This document shows, piece by piece, positions 9,086 to 18,240 of a stretch of DNA of 64,000 nt. The notes beneath the pieces are model-generated. The model was not told the DNA's origin, searched no databases, and saw only the letters and a program-made list of their open reading frames with translations. Numbering within the stretch: the first letter of the stretch is position 1; every line of letters starts with the position of its first letter. Source of the stretch: CAVPXC01 sp963709505. GTDB taxonomy: Bacteria > Chloroflexota > Anaerolineae > JAAEKA01. Made by a program: the position numbers and the translations under genes. The stretch spans positions 151,924 through 215,923 of the forward strand of contig CAVPXC010000001.1 in assembly GCA_963709505.1 (NCBI GenBank), written 5' to 3'.

Positions 9086-10246
9086 TCATCCACTGCCTTC
9101 GTCGGGCCGTACGGCTTCAAGGATGCGCCACAGGTACTCGTAGTTCACGCGCTGCTCGTTGATCGCGCGCTGCTCTTCCTCGGTGCAGAAGATGAACTCG
9201 CCGAGCGTCTCCAGGCCGGCGACCATGCCGGCCAAGCCGGGCGAGCGAGTATAGAACTTGTTGCGGGGGACGAAATACATCGAGACCGCGCCATCTTCCC
9301 ACAGCGCGCTGATGTTGGCAGAGGTCGCCTCACCGGCCCGCCCGTCCCAGTCGAGCATCAGGGCTACCACCTCGTCGATCACCGCGGCCTTGGCGCCGCG
9401 CACACGATACGCCGTCAACGGATAGCCGTCGATCTTCGAGATCGACGCGTCGCCGCGCACTACAGCTGGGATGCTGTGCTCAGACAGCCGGGCTGCCTGC
9501 TGGATCGGAAAGCCGCCGTGGCCGTCAGGAATCTCGAAAAAGTGATAGTGCAGGTGCTTCTCGATGCTGGCGCCGGCGCCGACGCCGTTGTAGAAGCCCA
9601 CGAAGGTCGGCAGCTGCTCTGCGATGCCGTATAGGTCCTCCACGACTCGGCAAATCTTGGCCTGGGTCGACGGTGAGTTGCCGTGGACATGGAAGGACTG
9701 CGAAACGTGGTCTCCTGCGGCCATCGTTATATGCGCCTTCATAAAGGGGAATGGGTTACACAGGGCATTGTAGGCCCGTTCGTTGACGGTGAAGTGATAA
9801 CAAAGCTGAATGCCGCGATGCTGCCAGCGGATGTTGGAGGTGCATAGAAAACACGACGAATTGGCGATGCCGACGATCGTAGCGCCCGGCGGGGGCGTCT
9901 TCCGGCCGGCGCCCTTGAAGCGCTCAGCGCGCCGCGGGTTGAACTGGACGATGAAGAATCGATCCTCGCCGTTGCCAGAAGCGCGATAGCGAAAATAGCT
10001 CACTTGACTCAAGTCGTCCTGGATGAAGCCGATGTCGACCTGCTGCTCGTAAAGGGTGCGCAGCGCAGCGGCCAGGCCATGCTGCACCGCCAAAGTATCC
10101 AACTCGCTTTGCAGAATAGCCTGCTGCATGTCATAGGCTCGGTCGTTGTACTGGCCCATGGCAGGACGCTGGCCGGGAGAAGCATAAACGGGGGATGGAA
10201 CGGATTGAAATGCTTCTAGTACTTTCTCGTTTTCTTTGACTGCCAT
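9086..10246 (-). CDS. HIT-superfamily nucleotidyltransferase-like protein (DUF4922-type)
   Basis: 386 residues starting MAVKENEKVLEAFQ. The diagnostic feature is HLHYHFFEIP near residue 245, an H-x-H-x-H motif as in galactose-1-phosphate uridylyltransferase and Ap4A phosphorylase. Upstream are two Cys in SSCFLCTSN, a possible metal site, and NPFPFMKAHITMA, the family's second conserved block. Proteins of this type are usually nucleotide-sugar or dinucleotide phosphorylases, but the substrate here is not clear. The gene is preceded by an AAGGAGG ribosome binding site (GCAAGGAGGGTTCG). Its upstream neighbour is a broken nucleotidyltransferase; no pathway context was seen. Confidence 0.75.
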   Translation of the reverse strand: MAVKENEKVLEAFQSVPSPVYASPGQRPAMGQYNDRAYDMQQAILQSELDTLAVQHGLAAALRTLYEQQVDIGFIQDDLSQVSYFRYRASGNGEDRFFIVQFNPRRAERFKGAGRKTPPPGATIVGIANSSCFLCTSNIRWQHRGIQLCYHFTVNERAYNALCNPFPFMKAHITMAAGDHVSQSFHVHGNSPSTQAKICRVVEDLYGIAEQLPTFVGFYNGVGAGASIEKHLHYHFFEIPDGHGGFPIQQAARLSEHSIPAVVRGDASISKIDGYPLTAYRVRGAKAAVIDEVVALMLDWDGRAGEATSANISALWEDGAVSMYFVPRNKFYTRSPGLAGMVAGLETLGEFIFCTEEEQRAINEQRVNYEYLWRILEAVRPDEGSG

Positions 10247-10277
10247 AAATCGAACCCTCCTTGCGAAACAAAACAGG

Positions 10278-10670
10278 TTATTTCCCGTCGAACGATGCGA
10301 GATAGCGCCGCGCGACGATGATGTGTTGTTCAGGAAATTCCGGCACGTGCTTGCGCAACGCCGGCTCGGTCACGTCGAACAGGACGAATTCCAGCAAATG
10401 TCCGCTGTCGAAGACGGCTCGCAGGGCATGCGGCGAATCACGAAACCAGAATGCAATGCGCTAATGATCCGGCAGCCAGGAGAGGTCGGTGCGGAGCGCC
10501 TCCTGTTGGCCTGCCACCGTCACCACAAAGAAGTCATGGTCCGACCTCTGGTCAGGCAGGTAATCCTGCTCGGCCATCGAGCCCAGGGCGATTAGGCCGA
10601 GGACTCGCGGGTCGTTTGCCAGGCTTTGGGTCAAGGCGGTGCAATAGGCGCGATAGTCGTCTAATTGCAT
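10278..10670 (-). pseudogene. Nucleotidyltransferase-like protein interrupted by an in-frame TAG
   Basis: The first 69 codons (10670 to 10464) encode LGLIALGSMAEQDYLPDQ then SDHDFFVV, the GS-x-D-x-D-type motif of a minimal nucleotidyltransferase or polbeta-like fold. A TAG at 10461-10463 stops it in SWLPDH. The same frame then stays open for 60 more codons (RIAFWFRDSPHALRAVF, then GHLLEFVLFDV) to a TAA at 10278, and reads like the natural continuation. So one gene is split by a nonsense change, or UAG is read through. Its partner or substrate is unknown. Confidence 0.6.
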
Positions 10671-10734
10671 TGACTGTCTCCCGTTGAAGATCTTGTGGGC
10701 ATTTTAGCATAGTCCCCGCTGGAATGCATAGCCC

Positions 10735-12543
10735 CTAGCCCTCGACCAGCTGCTCCAATCGATCAATTAACCCCGCGAGCACGGCGAACGTCTCCTGGAC
10801 CGGCTCTGGCGTCGTCAGATCGACTCCGGCCATCTCCAAGGCGTCGAGCGGATAGATGGAACCGCCAGCCTTTAGCATGGTGAGATAGGCATCGGCTGCG
10901 CCCGGCGTTCCGGAGAGCACACGATGCGCCAGGGCATGCGCGCCGGAAATGCCTGTGGCGTATTGGAAGACGTAGTAGTCCTCGAACAGATGAGGAAACG
11001 TAGCCCACTGGATGCCAACGCGCTTGCGATCGAGCGCCATGGCATCGCCAAAACCCTCGGCTGAGAGATCGGCGAGCAGGTCGACCATGTGGTCGGCGGT
11101 TATGCCATCGCTCCGCTCGATCCGCTGGTGCACCTCCAGCTCGAAGCGGGCTAGAGTGGGCATCACCAGGAAATAGCGGTGGAAGTTGCTCATCGCCTCC
11201 TCGATGATCGCGATCTGCAAGGTGCGGTCCAGGTCGAGGCTCAGGAGGTGCGCTCGCAGCATGGCCTGGTGGAAATTGGAGGCCACCTCGGCGATGAAAA
11301 GGGAGTACTCGCCGTAGACCGTCGGTTGCGTCTGCCAGGCCAGGTAGGAGTGCATTGAGTGGCCCAGCTCATGGGCCAAGGTCCCTAGGCTGATGGCGTC
11401 CTCGCTGTAGCTCATGAGGATAAAGGGGAGGGTGCCTGGCCGGCCGGAGGAGAAGGCACCAGAACCTTTGCCTTGATTGGGGTAGACGTCGATCCAGCGA
11501 TTTTCCAGGCAGCCCTTTCGTAGGATGCGCACGTACTCCTCACCCAATGGCGCCAGGCCCTGGCAGATCCATTCGACCGCCTGAGCGTAGTCGATGCGCG
11601 GCGGCTGTGCGGTCAACGGCGCCCACACGTCGTAGGGGTGAAGCTTTTCCACCCCGAGCGCTTTGCGACGAACCGCCCAATAGCGATGCCAGATCGGCAG
11701 GTACTGCTGGAACGTTTCGATCAGGCTCGAGAAAACCTCTACCGGGATGGCATCCTTAAAGAGCGCCATCTCCAGTGTCGAGCGATAGCGTCGCGCCCGC
11801 ATTTGGAAGACGTTCTGCTTGACCGAAGTGATGTAGTTGGTCGCCAAGGTGTTCTTGAAGGCCAGGTATGTATCGGCATAACTCTCCCAAGCGGTGCGCC
11901 GCGCTTCCCGGTCGAGGCCATGGAGGATCCCGTTAAGTGTGCTCTGAGCGACCGGCTGCTGCTGCCCGTGACTATCGAGTGCTGGTGCGAACTGGAAGTC
12001 GGCGTCAGTCAACGCCGAGAAGATGTTGAAGCCGCCGTGCAGCGGGTCGGCCGCGAGTCCGAGCACCTGCTCCACCTCGGACGAACGCACGTGGGCCTGC
12101 TGGCGAAAGAGATCGTCGACTTTATGGCCGTAGATCGCCAGGCGCGGCTCTGTGCGCATCCAGTCCTCCAGAGACGGCCTGCCAATTGCCAGCAGCTCGG
12201 GTCCAACAAAGGCCATCGCGGCTAGAGCCTGACCTTGCAAGCCCTGAAAGCGCCCGAATCGCTGGCCGGCCGCCTGGTCGGTTTTGTCTACCGCGTGCGC
12301 CATGTTGGCGTAAGCCTCGAGCCTACCGAGACGTCGTGTCAGATCGTCACAGGCAGTGAGGGCTTCGGCCAGCACCGTGGGGCTTTCGGCAAGATGTCCA
12401 TGAAACGGGCCAATGTGGGTCACTGCCTGGGCGACGTTTGCGAACTCAGCTTCCCACGCTTCTATGCTGGCAAAAACGCTCTCGGCGTTCCAGGTGAAGC
12501 GAGGATCGATTTCTGCACGGGTGGGTATGCGCTGACTCGGCAC
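10735..12543 (-). CDS. pepF: Oligoendopeptidase F (M3 metallopeptidase)
   Basis: About 602 residues. The zinc site is LAHELGHSMHSYL (HExxH) near residue 380, with a downstream Glu in LFIAEVASNFHQAML, as in M3B peptidases. PepF trims cytoplasmic peptides of 7 to 17 residues. I prefer the GTG at 12543 (VPSQRIPTRAEI) because AGAAAGAGG lies nine bases upstream. An ATG at 12579 adds 12 residues without a visible site, and the earliest start at 12723 runs into non-family sequence. It follows glnA on the same strand, separated by a repeat-rich gap of about 320 bases. Confidence 0.95.
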   Translation of the reverse strand: MPSQRIPTRAEIDPRFTWNAESVFASIEAWEAEFANVAQAVTHIGPFHGHLAESPTVLAEALTACDDLTRRLGRLEAYANMAHAVDKTDQAAGQRFGRFQGLQGQALAAMAFVGPELLAIGRPSLEDWMRTEPRLAIYGHKVDDLFRQQAHVRSSEVEQVLGLAADPLHGGFNIFSALTDADFQFAPALDSHGQQQPVAQSTLNGILHGLDREARRTAWESYADTYLAFKNTLATNYITSVKQNVFQMRARRYRSTLEMALFKDAIPVEVFSSLIETFQQYLPIWHRYWAVRRKALGVEKLHPYDVWAPLTAQPPRIDYAQAVEWICQGLAPLGEEYVRILRKGCLENRWIDVYPNQGKGSGAFSSGRPGTLPFILMSYSEDAISLGTLAHELGHSMHSYLAWQTQPTVYGEYSLFIAEVASNFHQAMLRAHLLSLDLDRTLQIAIIEEAMSNFHRYFLVMPTLARFELEVHQRIERSDGITADHMVDLLADLSAEGFGDAMALDRKRVGIQWATFPHLFEDYYVFQYATGISGAHALAHRVLSGTPGAADAYLTMLKAGGSIYPLDALEMAGVDLTTPEPVQETFAVLAGLIDRLEQLVEG

Positions 12544-12743
12544 GAGATGAGCCTCTTTCTGTGTTGGAATGGGTGGCATTGTACCCAGTAGATAGCAGTT
12601 GCGCAAGCGACGGTCCCCAGAAATGCGGACACGTGAGGCAGCCGAAGCTACCTCACGTGCCACACACCCACACACTACACCGAACCCGCCGAGACGGGCC
12701 CGGGCTGGGAGATCGAATCTCAACCCGGGGCCGTCGCGGGGGC

Positions 12744-12861
12744 GGAGGTGTCGGAGTGTCGGAGTGTCAGAGTGTCAGAGTGTCAAATGTCAAGTGTCAA
12801 GTGTCAAGTAACTTTGCGAGAATTCCGACACATGACACCTGACACTCCGACACCTGACACA
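12744..12861. repeat. GTGTCRGA short tandem repeats forming a large hairpin after glnA
   Basis: About eight copies of a 7-8 base unit (GTGTCGGA, GTGTCAGA, GTGTCAA) run from 12744 to 12808. The complementary units (TCCGACAC, CTGACAC) follow at 12827-12861. The two halves can fold into a long stem directly next to the glnA stop. The same unit recurs at 28479-28545. No unique spacers, so not a CRISPR. The rest of the gap (12580-12743) shows nothing I can name. Confidence 0.85.
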
Positions 12862-14265
12862 TTAGGAATTGTAATACAGCAAGAACTCGTACGGATGCGG
12901 CCGCAGAGCGACAGGGCCGACTTCGGTTTCCCACTTGTACTTGGCAAAGGCCTCTAGCACGTCGGGGGTGAAGACACCTCCCTCCAGCAGGAAGTCGTGG
13001 TCAGCCGCGAGCGCGTCCAGCGACTCGTTGAGCTTGCCGACGGTGGTCTTGACCTTGCCCATGTGTTCGGCGTCGAACAGGTCGACCTCGGCCGGGCTGC
13101 CGGGATCGATCTGGTTCTTGATGCCGTCCAGGCCAGCCATGAGGCAGGCTGCGAAGGCGAGGTAGGGGTTGGCGGCCGGGTCAGGACAGCGGAACTCGAC
13201 ACGCTTGGCCTTGGGTGAGCTGGAATACATCGGGATGCGGCAGGCGGCCGAGCGGTTGCGGGCCGAATAGGCGATCACCACTGGCGCCTCGTAGCCCGGC
13301 ACCAAGCGACGATAAGAGTTGGTGGTCGGCGCGCAGATGGCAAGCAGGGCATTGACATGCTTCAGCAGGCCGCCGATATACCACAAGGCGATCTGGCTCA
13401 GTCCGGCGTAGCCATCGCCGCCAAAGAGCGGCTTGCCGTCCTTCCACAGGCTTTGGTGTGTGTGCATGCCGGAGCCGTTGTCCGCATAGATCGGCTTGGG
13501 CATAAACGTCGCGGTCTTACCGTGTTTCTTAGCCACGTTTCTGACCACATACTTGTAGATCTGCACCTGGTCGGCCATACGCACCAGCGACTTGTATTTC
13601 ATATCGATCTCGCACTGGCCGGCCGTTCCTACCTCGTGGTGATGCAGCTCGACTTCGATGCCGGCAGCGATCATCGTGCGCACCATCTCCGAGCGGATGT
13701 CCTGCAAGGTGTCCATCGGTGGCACCGGGAAGTAGCCGCGCTTGTGTGGCACCGAGTGGCCGAAGCCGAAGATACCGTTATTCCAAGGGCCTTCGATGCT
13801 ATCGATCTCGTAGGCCGACGAGTACTCACCGGCAGAGAACATGACCTTATCAAAGACGAAGAACTCGGCCTCAGGCCCGATGTAGGCTGTGTCGGCGATG
13901 CCGGTGCTCTTGAGATACTCGACCGACTTCTTGGCGATGTAGCGAGGATCACGACTGTAGGGTTCACGCGAGATCGGGTCGTACACATCGCAAGTCAGGC
14001 TGAGGGTCGGCATCTCGCAGACCGGATCGACCATCGCCGAGTTGGGATCGGCCAGCAGGATCATGTCGCTGGACTCGATGCTCTGGAAGCCGCGGATGGA
14101 CGAGCCGTCGAAGCCCATGCCTTCCTCGAACGCTGATTCCTCGGAGAACTCCTCGACCGGCATCGAGAAGTGCTGCCATTCGCCAAACAGGTCGGTGAAC
14201 TTGACGTCGACGATCTTCAGGTCCTTGTCCTTGATCAGCTTCGAGACGTCTTTCGGTGTTGCCAT
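12862..14265 (-). CDS. glnA: Type I glutamine synthetase
   Basis: 467 residues, preceded by AAAGGAGATCG. It makes glutamine from glutamate, ammonia and ATP. GSI marks are all present: MGFDGSSIRGFQ near residue 50, PEAEFFVFD near 125, HHHEVGTAGQCEID near 205, GSGMHTHQSLWKDG near 265 and the NRSAACRIP loop near 340. The adenylylation region, NLYDLP in enterobacterial enzymes, reads VDLFDAEH here, so the modified Tyr appears to be Phe. Regulation by GlnE-type adenylylation is therefore unlikely. It is the third gene of amt-glnK-glnA and may be controlled by the GlnK signal or by feedback. Confidence 0.97.
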   Translation of the reverse strand: MATPKDVSKLIKDKDLKIVDVKFTDLFGEWQHFSMPVEEFSEESAFEEGMGFDGSSIRGFQSIESSDMILLADPNSAMVDPVCEMPTLSLTCDVYDPISREPYSRDPRYIAKKSVEYLKSTGIADTAYIGPEAEFFVFDKVMFSAGEYSSAYEIDSIEGPWNNGIFGFGHSVPHKRGYFPVPPMDTLQDIRSEMVRTMIAAGIEVELHHHEVGTAGQCEIDMKYKSLVRMADQVQIYKYVVRNVAKKHGKTATFMPKPIYADNGSGMHTHQSLWKDGKPLFGGDGYAGLSQIALWYIGGLLKHVNALLAICAPTTNSYRRLVPGYEAPVVIAYSARNRSAACRIPMYSSSPKAKRVEFRCPDPAANPYLAFAACLMAGLDGIKNQIDPGSPAEVDLFDAEHMGKVKTTVGKLNESLDALAADHDFLLEGGVFTPDVLEAFAKYKWETEVGPVALRPHPYEFLLYYNS

Positions 14266-14319
14266 TGGTTACGATCTCCTTTTCTTGATGTGATGTGTGT
14301 TGGTGTGTCTGCCAAGTTA

Positions 14320-14449
14320 TTATGAGTGATGAGTGATGAACGATAAGTGATGAATTCGGAAGGCGGAGTGATCTATCACGACAAATCGGTCCATCATTCC
14401 GCATTCCTCACTCCGCATTCATCATTCATCACTCATCATTCCGCACTCA
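14320..14449. repeat. TGAGTGATGA-type tandem repeats with complementary arms between glnK and glnA
   Basis: The arm at 14323-14372 repeats ATGAGTGATGA and ends near GGCGGAGTGA. The arm at 14396-14449 carries the complement (TCATCACTCATC, CACTCCGC). They can pair into a long hairpin between the glnK stop and glnA start. The same unit occurs at 31738-31827 and 45900-45935. It could act as a terminator or attenuator lowering glnA read-through. Confidence 0.8.
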
Positions 14450-14821
14450 TCATTTCCGCACGTCGATATCATCCGGGTACATCAGGGCGTCGTGGCCGCG
14501 TTCGCCGGTGCGGATGCGGATGACGTCGTCGACCGGATAGATGAAGATGATGCCATCGCCTTCCTGTCCTGTTCGTGCGGCCTGGGTGATTGCATCGATT
14601 GTCTTTTCGACATTATGGTCGCTGAGCACGACGTTGATCTGGATCTTGGGGATCAAGTCCATGTGGTACGACGTGCCGCGCCACGAGAGCTCGATACCTC
14701 CCTCGCGGCCGTGGCCGCGTACCTCGATCACGTTCATGCCGACGATGCCGATAGCACGAAGAGCGTCTTTGACGGCGTCGAGCGCCTCTTCTCGGATAAT
14801 CACTTCGATTTTCTTGGTCAT
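14450..14821 (-). CDS. glnK: PII nitrogen regulatory protein (GlnB/GlnK family)
   Basis: 123 residues. It begins MTKKIEVIIREEALDAVKDA and has the T-loop (RGHGREGGIELSW, then RGTSYHMDLIPK) with Tyr at the position equivalent to the uridylylated/adenylylated Tyr51. The C-terminal block DGIIFIYPVDDVIRIRTGE is the PII signature and binds ATP/ADP and 2-oxoglutarate. It lies downstream of amt, the usual arrangement for GlnK, which docks on the AmtB trimer to close it under nitrogen excess. The T-loop has one extra residue compared with the E. coli protein by eye. Confidence 0.96.
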   Translation of the reverse strand: MTKKIEVIIREEALDAVKDALRAIGIVGMNVIEVRGHGREGGIELSWRGTSYHMDLIPKIQINVVLSDHNVEKTIDAITQAARTGQEGDGIIFIYPVDDVIRIRTGERGHDALMYPDDIDVRK

Positions 14822-14920
14822 GATTTGGCGTCCTTAAACTCCTGCTGGCAGGTGGTCAAGTCTGGGGGTAGGCTAGTGCGTTGTTAGGCTGGAAGTTGTG
14901 AGTGTCAGCCTGAGTGCTCT

Positions 14921-14987
14921 GTTAAGTTAATCTTTGCACTGTGTCACTGGCGCTGCGCCAGTGACACAGTGCAACATCTAACTTAGC
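14921..14987. repeat. Hairpin repeat between amt and glnK
   Basis: A 20-bp perfect inverted repeat (TTGCACTGTGTCACTGGCGC and its complement, 14934-14974) is flanked by a second, outer pairing of TAAGTTA with TAACTTA. The same outer motif and general design recur at 33028-33142. Probably a mobile hairpin repeat used as terminator or mRNA-stability element. Confidence 0.8.
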
Positions 14988-15027
14988 AAAGCACGAGATA
15001 CGACTCACCCGGCTCTAGCAGTCAACT

Positions 15028-16590
15028 TTACTTCAAAGGTGCGGATGCTGGCCGGCTGGCCGGCATTTGAGGCGAGAGCCGCCCGCCGGGCATGATCACG
15101 TCTACCTGGGTGTAACCGGGCACGCCCATCTCGGGGATATCCAGTCCGGTCAGCTCGACGCCGGGCGCCACGCGCAGGAGCTTGACGGCGCTCAAGATCT
15201 TGAAGACGACAAACGTCAGGCCGCCGACGAACACCAGGATCGCTCCGATTTCGGCAAGCTGGGCCAGCAGTTGGCTGACGCCGCCGCCGTAGAGTAGGCC
15301 GGTGACCGGGGTGGCGACGCCATTCCAGCCGGCGGTGATCGGATTGCCATTGGCAAAGATGCCGACGGCCAGCAGGCCCCACAGGCCGTTGACCAAGTGC
15401 ACCGGTGCCGCGCCCACCGGATCGTCGATACGCAGTCTCTCCAGGCCAAAGGTGGCCAGGCACACGATCACACCGGCGATCAGGCCGATCACCACCGCCG
15501 CCAGTGGCGTGACGAAGGCACAGGGAGCCGTGATCGCCACCAAACCGGCCAGGACGCCGTTGACCGAAAGGCCGGGGTCCGGTTTTTTGGACGGACCCAC
15601 CAACCACATGTAGGACATCGCCGCAATGCCGCCCGCAGCGCCGGCGAGCAGAGTATTGATCAGGGCGATAACGGCCAGCGATTGGCCGGCACCCACGAAG
15701 GACAGCGAAGAGCCTGGATTGAATCCAAACCAGCCAAAGAACAGGATGATGGTGCCGAGGATGCCCATCGGGATGTTGTGGCCGGGCATGGCGTTGGCTG
15801 AGCCGTCTTTGTTGAAGCGTCCAATACGGGGGCCGATCACAATGGCGCCCACCAGCGCCAATGTGCCACCGACCATGTGCACGACGCCAGAGCCGGCGAA
15901 GTCGACCGCACCGTTGCCCAGCCCGACGCTGCGGCCCAGGTTCTGCAACCAACCACCGCCCCAGACCCAACCGCCGATCAGTGGGTAGATAAACATGGCG
16001 ACCCACAAACTCATGACGATGAAGCCCGAAAACTTGAGACGCTCGGCCATCGACCCGGTGGGAATGGTGGCGGCGGTATCCATGAAGACCATCTGGAAGA
16101 AAAAGAAGGCCAGGATGCCGGTGGAGGCGGAGACGCCGTTCAGCAAAAAGCCGCTGCCGCCCAGGATGCCGAATTGGCCAAAGCGGATCAATGGCGTGGC
16201 GAGTAGACCCGTCCAATCACCGAGGGTAACGGGTGAGTGCGCCCATTCGGCGGCAGTGGCAGTGGCGGCGTAGGTGTAGTTGACGCCACCGTATTGAAAC
16301 GCGAAGCCTACTAGCCAATAGCCGATCGCTCCGATACAGAACACCATGATGTTCATCATCATCGTGTGCGCCACATTTTTATGCCGGGTGAAGCCTGTTT
16401 CTACCAGGGCGAAGCCGGCCTGCATAAAGAACACCAGGAAACCGGCGAGCAGCATCCACATGATGTTAATCGCATTGGCGAGCTCGGCGGTTTGCGGCCC
16501 CTCCTGGGCGAAGGCGATGCTGCTGAAGGCGAGAAAGAGCGCACTTACCAGCAGCGGGATCGAAAGCCGTCGCAAGATACCTTTCCACAT
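15028..16590 (-). CDS. amt: Ammonium transporter (Amt/MEP/Rh family)
   Basis: 520 residues, preceded by AAGGAGG. A signal peptide (LLVSALFLAFSSIAFAQ) comes first, as in E. coli AmtB, then about 11 helices. The first Amt block is FFMQAGFALVETGFTRHKN near residue 60. The pore His pair is in GSGVVHMVGGT near residue 235 and APVHLVNGLWG near residue 400. The C-terminal cytoplasmic tail (VELTGLDIPEMG) contains the residues that carry the AmtB-PII contact. It heads the amt-glnK-glnA cluster. A 20-bp operator-like repeat lies about 145 bases upstream at 16734-16753. Confidence 0.96.
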   Translation of the reverse strand: MWKGILRRLSIPLLVSALFLAFSSIAFAQEGPQTAELANAINIMWMLLAGFLVFFMQAGFALVETGFTRHKNVAHTMMMNIMVFCIGAIGYWLVGFAFQYGGVNYTYAATATAAEWAHSPVTLGDWTGLLATPLIRFGQFGILGGSGFLLNGVSASTGILAFFFFQMVFMDTAATIPTGSMAERLKFSGFIVMSLWVAMFIYPLIGGWVWGGGWLQNLGRSVGLGNGAVDFAGSGVVHMVGGTLALVGAIVIGPRIGRFNKDGSANAMPGHNIPMGILGTIILFFGWFGFNPGSSLSFVGAGQSLAVIALINTLLAGAAGGIAAMSYMWLVGPSKKPDPGLSVNGVLAGLVAITAPCAFVTPLAAVVIGLIAGVIVCLATFGLERLRIDDPVGAAPVHLVNGLWGLLAVGIFANGNPITAGWNGVATPVTGLLYGGGVSQLLAQLAEIGAILVFVGGLTFVVFKILSAVKLLRVAPGVELTGLDIPEMGVPGYTQVDVIMPGGRLSPQMPASRPASAPLK

Positions 16591-16733
16591 AATGACGAAA
16601 CCTCCTTCAACCGATTTGGTCTGAGACCCGACAGGCGCTCGATGAGACGATACTTGTTATGAATCCGGGGTGAGTGCCTGCCCTACCCTTGAAACGCAAC
16701 AAGGGCAATGATAGCAAAGAGGAGGGAGGATGG

Positions 16734-16753
16734 CTAGTACCCAAATGGGTCAT
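16734..16753. promoter_or_regulatory. Operator-like 20-bp element upstream of amt (copy 1)
   Basis: CTAGTACCCAAATGGGTCAT, containing the dyad ACCC-AAAT-GGGT. It is 19/20 identical to 18241-18260, which lies upstream of the neighbouring antiporter gene. A shared spacing of about 110-145 bases to each start suggests a common regulator. Inference only. Confidence 0.5.
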
Positions 16754-16787
16754 CTTTCGTAATGCAATGCGTCATGAGGAGGGGGGA

Positions 16788-16897
16788 GAGCAGGATTGGC
16801 GGAATGGAAGGATCGGAGAGGAGAGCAGGATCTGCGGAATGAAAGGATCGGACTCGCCAGTAATTCTTCTGATCCTTTCATTCCGCCAATCCTGCTC
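16788..16897. repeat. Direct plus inverted 27-bp repeats between antiporter and amt
   Basis: GAGCAGGAT..GCGGAATG.AAGGATC occurs twice directly (16788-16814 and 16823-16849) and once inverted (16871-16897). Either direct copy can pair with the inverted one, giving two alternative hairpins. It lies just past the antiporter stop, so it may be that gene's terminator. The remaining bases from 16591 to 16787 show only the amt upstream region. Confidence 0.8.
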
Positions 16898-16909
16898 TTC
16901 CCCTCCGAT

Positions 16910-18130
16910 CTACGCGCCTTCTATCTCTATCGCCGTAGCGACCAGTGCTTGCGCAGCAGTGGTGGGTTGCGCGATGAGGTCGGCAGGCGTCGAGGCAGTA
17001 AACTTGAGCAAGAAGGGAGTTACCAGGGTTGTCGCAACGGTCATGAGAACCAACACGGTGAATGTCGTGTTGTCCAGCAGGCCAGCGCTGTAGCCCAATG
17101 AGGTAATCACGAGGGCGACTTCGCCGCGTGCGATCATGCCTGCGCCGACCGCTCTGGACTCGCGCGGGGTGCAGCCGCCAAGCCGTGCACCCAGGCCTGC
17201 TCCAACCAACTTGGTGAGGATCGCCACGACGACGACGGCGAGAGTCAGTCCGGGCGCCAAGGCTATGTTCTTGATATCGGTGGCCAGGCCGACAGTGACA
17301 AAGAACACCGGCACAAAAAAGCCATAGCCCATGACCGAAGCGCCGTCCACCACCCACTCGCGAGCCTCCGGGATGCGCGCTATCAGGATGCCGGCGATGT
17401 AGGCGCCGGTGATTGCAGCCAGCCCGCCCAGGGCTTCGGCCGACCAGGAAAAGATGAGCACCACGGCCAGGATGAGGGCAAAGCCGGCCTCGCGCGCATG
17501 GTGCTTGTTGACCCAGTGCACCAACGGCGTCACGACCAGTTTGCCCACGATAAACGCAAGTGGGAAGAACAGCACCAGCTTGCCCACGGCAAGCAGCGGG
17601 CTGCCGCTCTGTGCTCCACTCATGCTCAGCACCACACTTAGCACGAGGATGCCCAGGACGTCGTCGATGATCGCCGCGCCCAAAATGATCAGGCCTTCTT
17701 TGCTTTGCAGGCGCCCGAGCTCTCGCAGCGTCTGCACGGAAACGCTGACGCTGGTTGCGGTCAAAGCCACGCCGATGAACAGGCTGGTCTGCATGCTCAG
17801 CCCGAAGGCCAGCCCCACGGCCACGCCGCCGATCATCGGCGCGACGACACCGGCCATGGCGGTGATGGAAGATGCCTTGCCTACCTGGCGAAGCGCGGGT
17901 AGATCCGTCTCCAGGCCGGCGATAAACATTAACAACAACACGCCGATGCCGGCGACCGCATTGAGGGCCTCGCTTTCGGGCACCAGACCCAGCAGCGAGG
18001 GTCCCAGCACCAGGCCGGCCACCAACTCGCCCAATACGGCCGGCAGGCCCAGTCGCTGGCTGAGCCGGCCCACCAGGCGTGCCCCGATCAAGATAAGCGC
18101 TAACGGCAACAATAGCTCGACGTTTGCCAT
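16910..18130 (-). CDS. Monovalent cation:proton antiporter (CPA2 / Kef-NhaS type, membrane part only)
   Basis: 406 residues, start after AAGGAGATTCTC. About 12 helices, with LGLPAVLGELVAGLVLGPSLLG near residue 27, which is the family's first conserved block, and IIDDVLGILVL near residue 155 carrying the paired acidic residues of the transport site. It exchanges Na+ or K+ for H+ across the cytoplasmic membrane. The C-terminal TrkA-N domain of true Kef channels is absent. The last residues are EIEGA. It stands alone between amt and an O-methyltransferase. An operator-like repeat at 18241-18260 is upstream. Confidence 0.92.
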   Translation of the reverse strand: MANVELLLPLALILIGARLVGRLSQRLGLPAVLGELVAGLVLGPSLLGLVPESEALNAVAGIGVLLLMFIAGLETDLPALRQVGKASSITAMAGVVAPMIGGVAVGLAFGLSMQTSLFIGVALTATSVSVSVQTLRELGRLQSKEGLIILGAAIIDDVLGILVLSVVLSMSGAQSGSPLLAVGKLVLFFPLAFIVGKLVVTPLVHWVNKHHAREAGFALILAVVLIFSWSAEALGGLAAITGAYIAGILIARIPEAREWVVDGASVMGYGFFVPVFFVTVGLATDIKNIALAPGLTLAVVVVAILTKLVGAGLGARLGGCTPRESRAVGAGMIARGEVALVITSLGYSAGLLDNTTFTVLVLMTVATTLVTPFLLKFTASTPADLIAQPTTAAQALVATAIEIEGA

Positions 18131-18240
18131 GAGAATCTCCTTGGATACGGCGAAAGGCGCCTCCAGACGCAGAGTGCGTGCCGGGAAGCGCCATTCTTAC
18201 TACCGTTAGGAAGATTCTTACCTTTCGAGGCCCCCAAAGT

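Noticed and set aside
12665..12735. tRNA-like segment on the minus strand near GGTTGAGATTCGATCTC
   Set aside because: It does not form a D arm, anticodon arm and acceptor stem in the right places; probably a plain GC-rich hairpin.
12744..12861. Possible CRISPR array
   Set aside because: Units are 7-8 bases in direct tandem with no unique spacers, and the second half is the inverted complement.
13357..14136. Plus-strand frame opposite glnA (259 codons)
   Set aside because: Antisense to glnA, whose motifs are all in place; no family features.
15005..16216. Second minus-strand frame inside amt (403 codons)
   Set aside because: Overlaps the Amt coding sequence in another frame; Arg/Pro/Gly-rich shadow without motifs.
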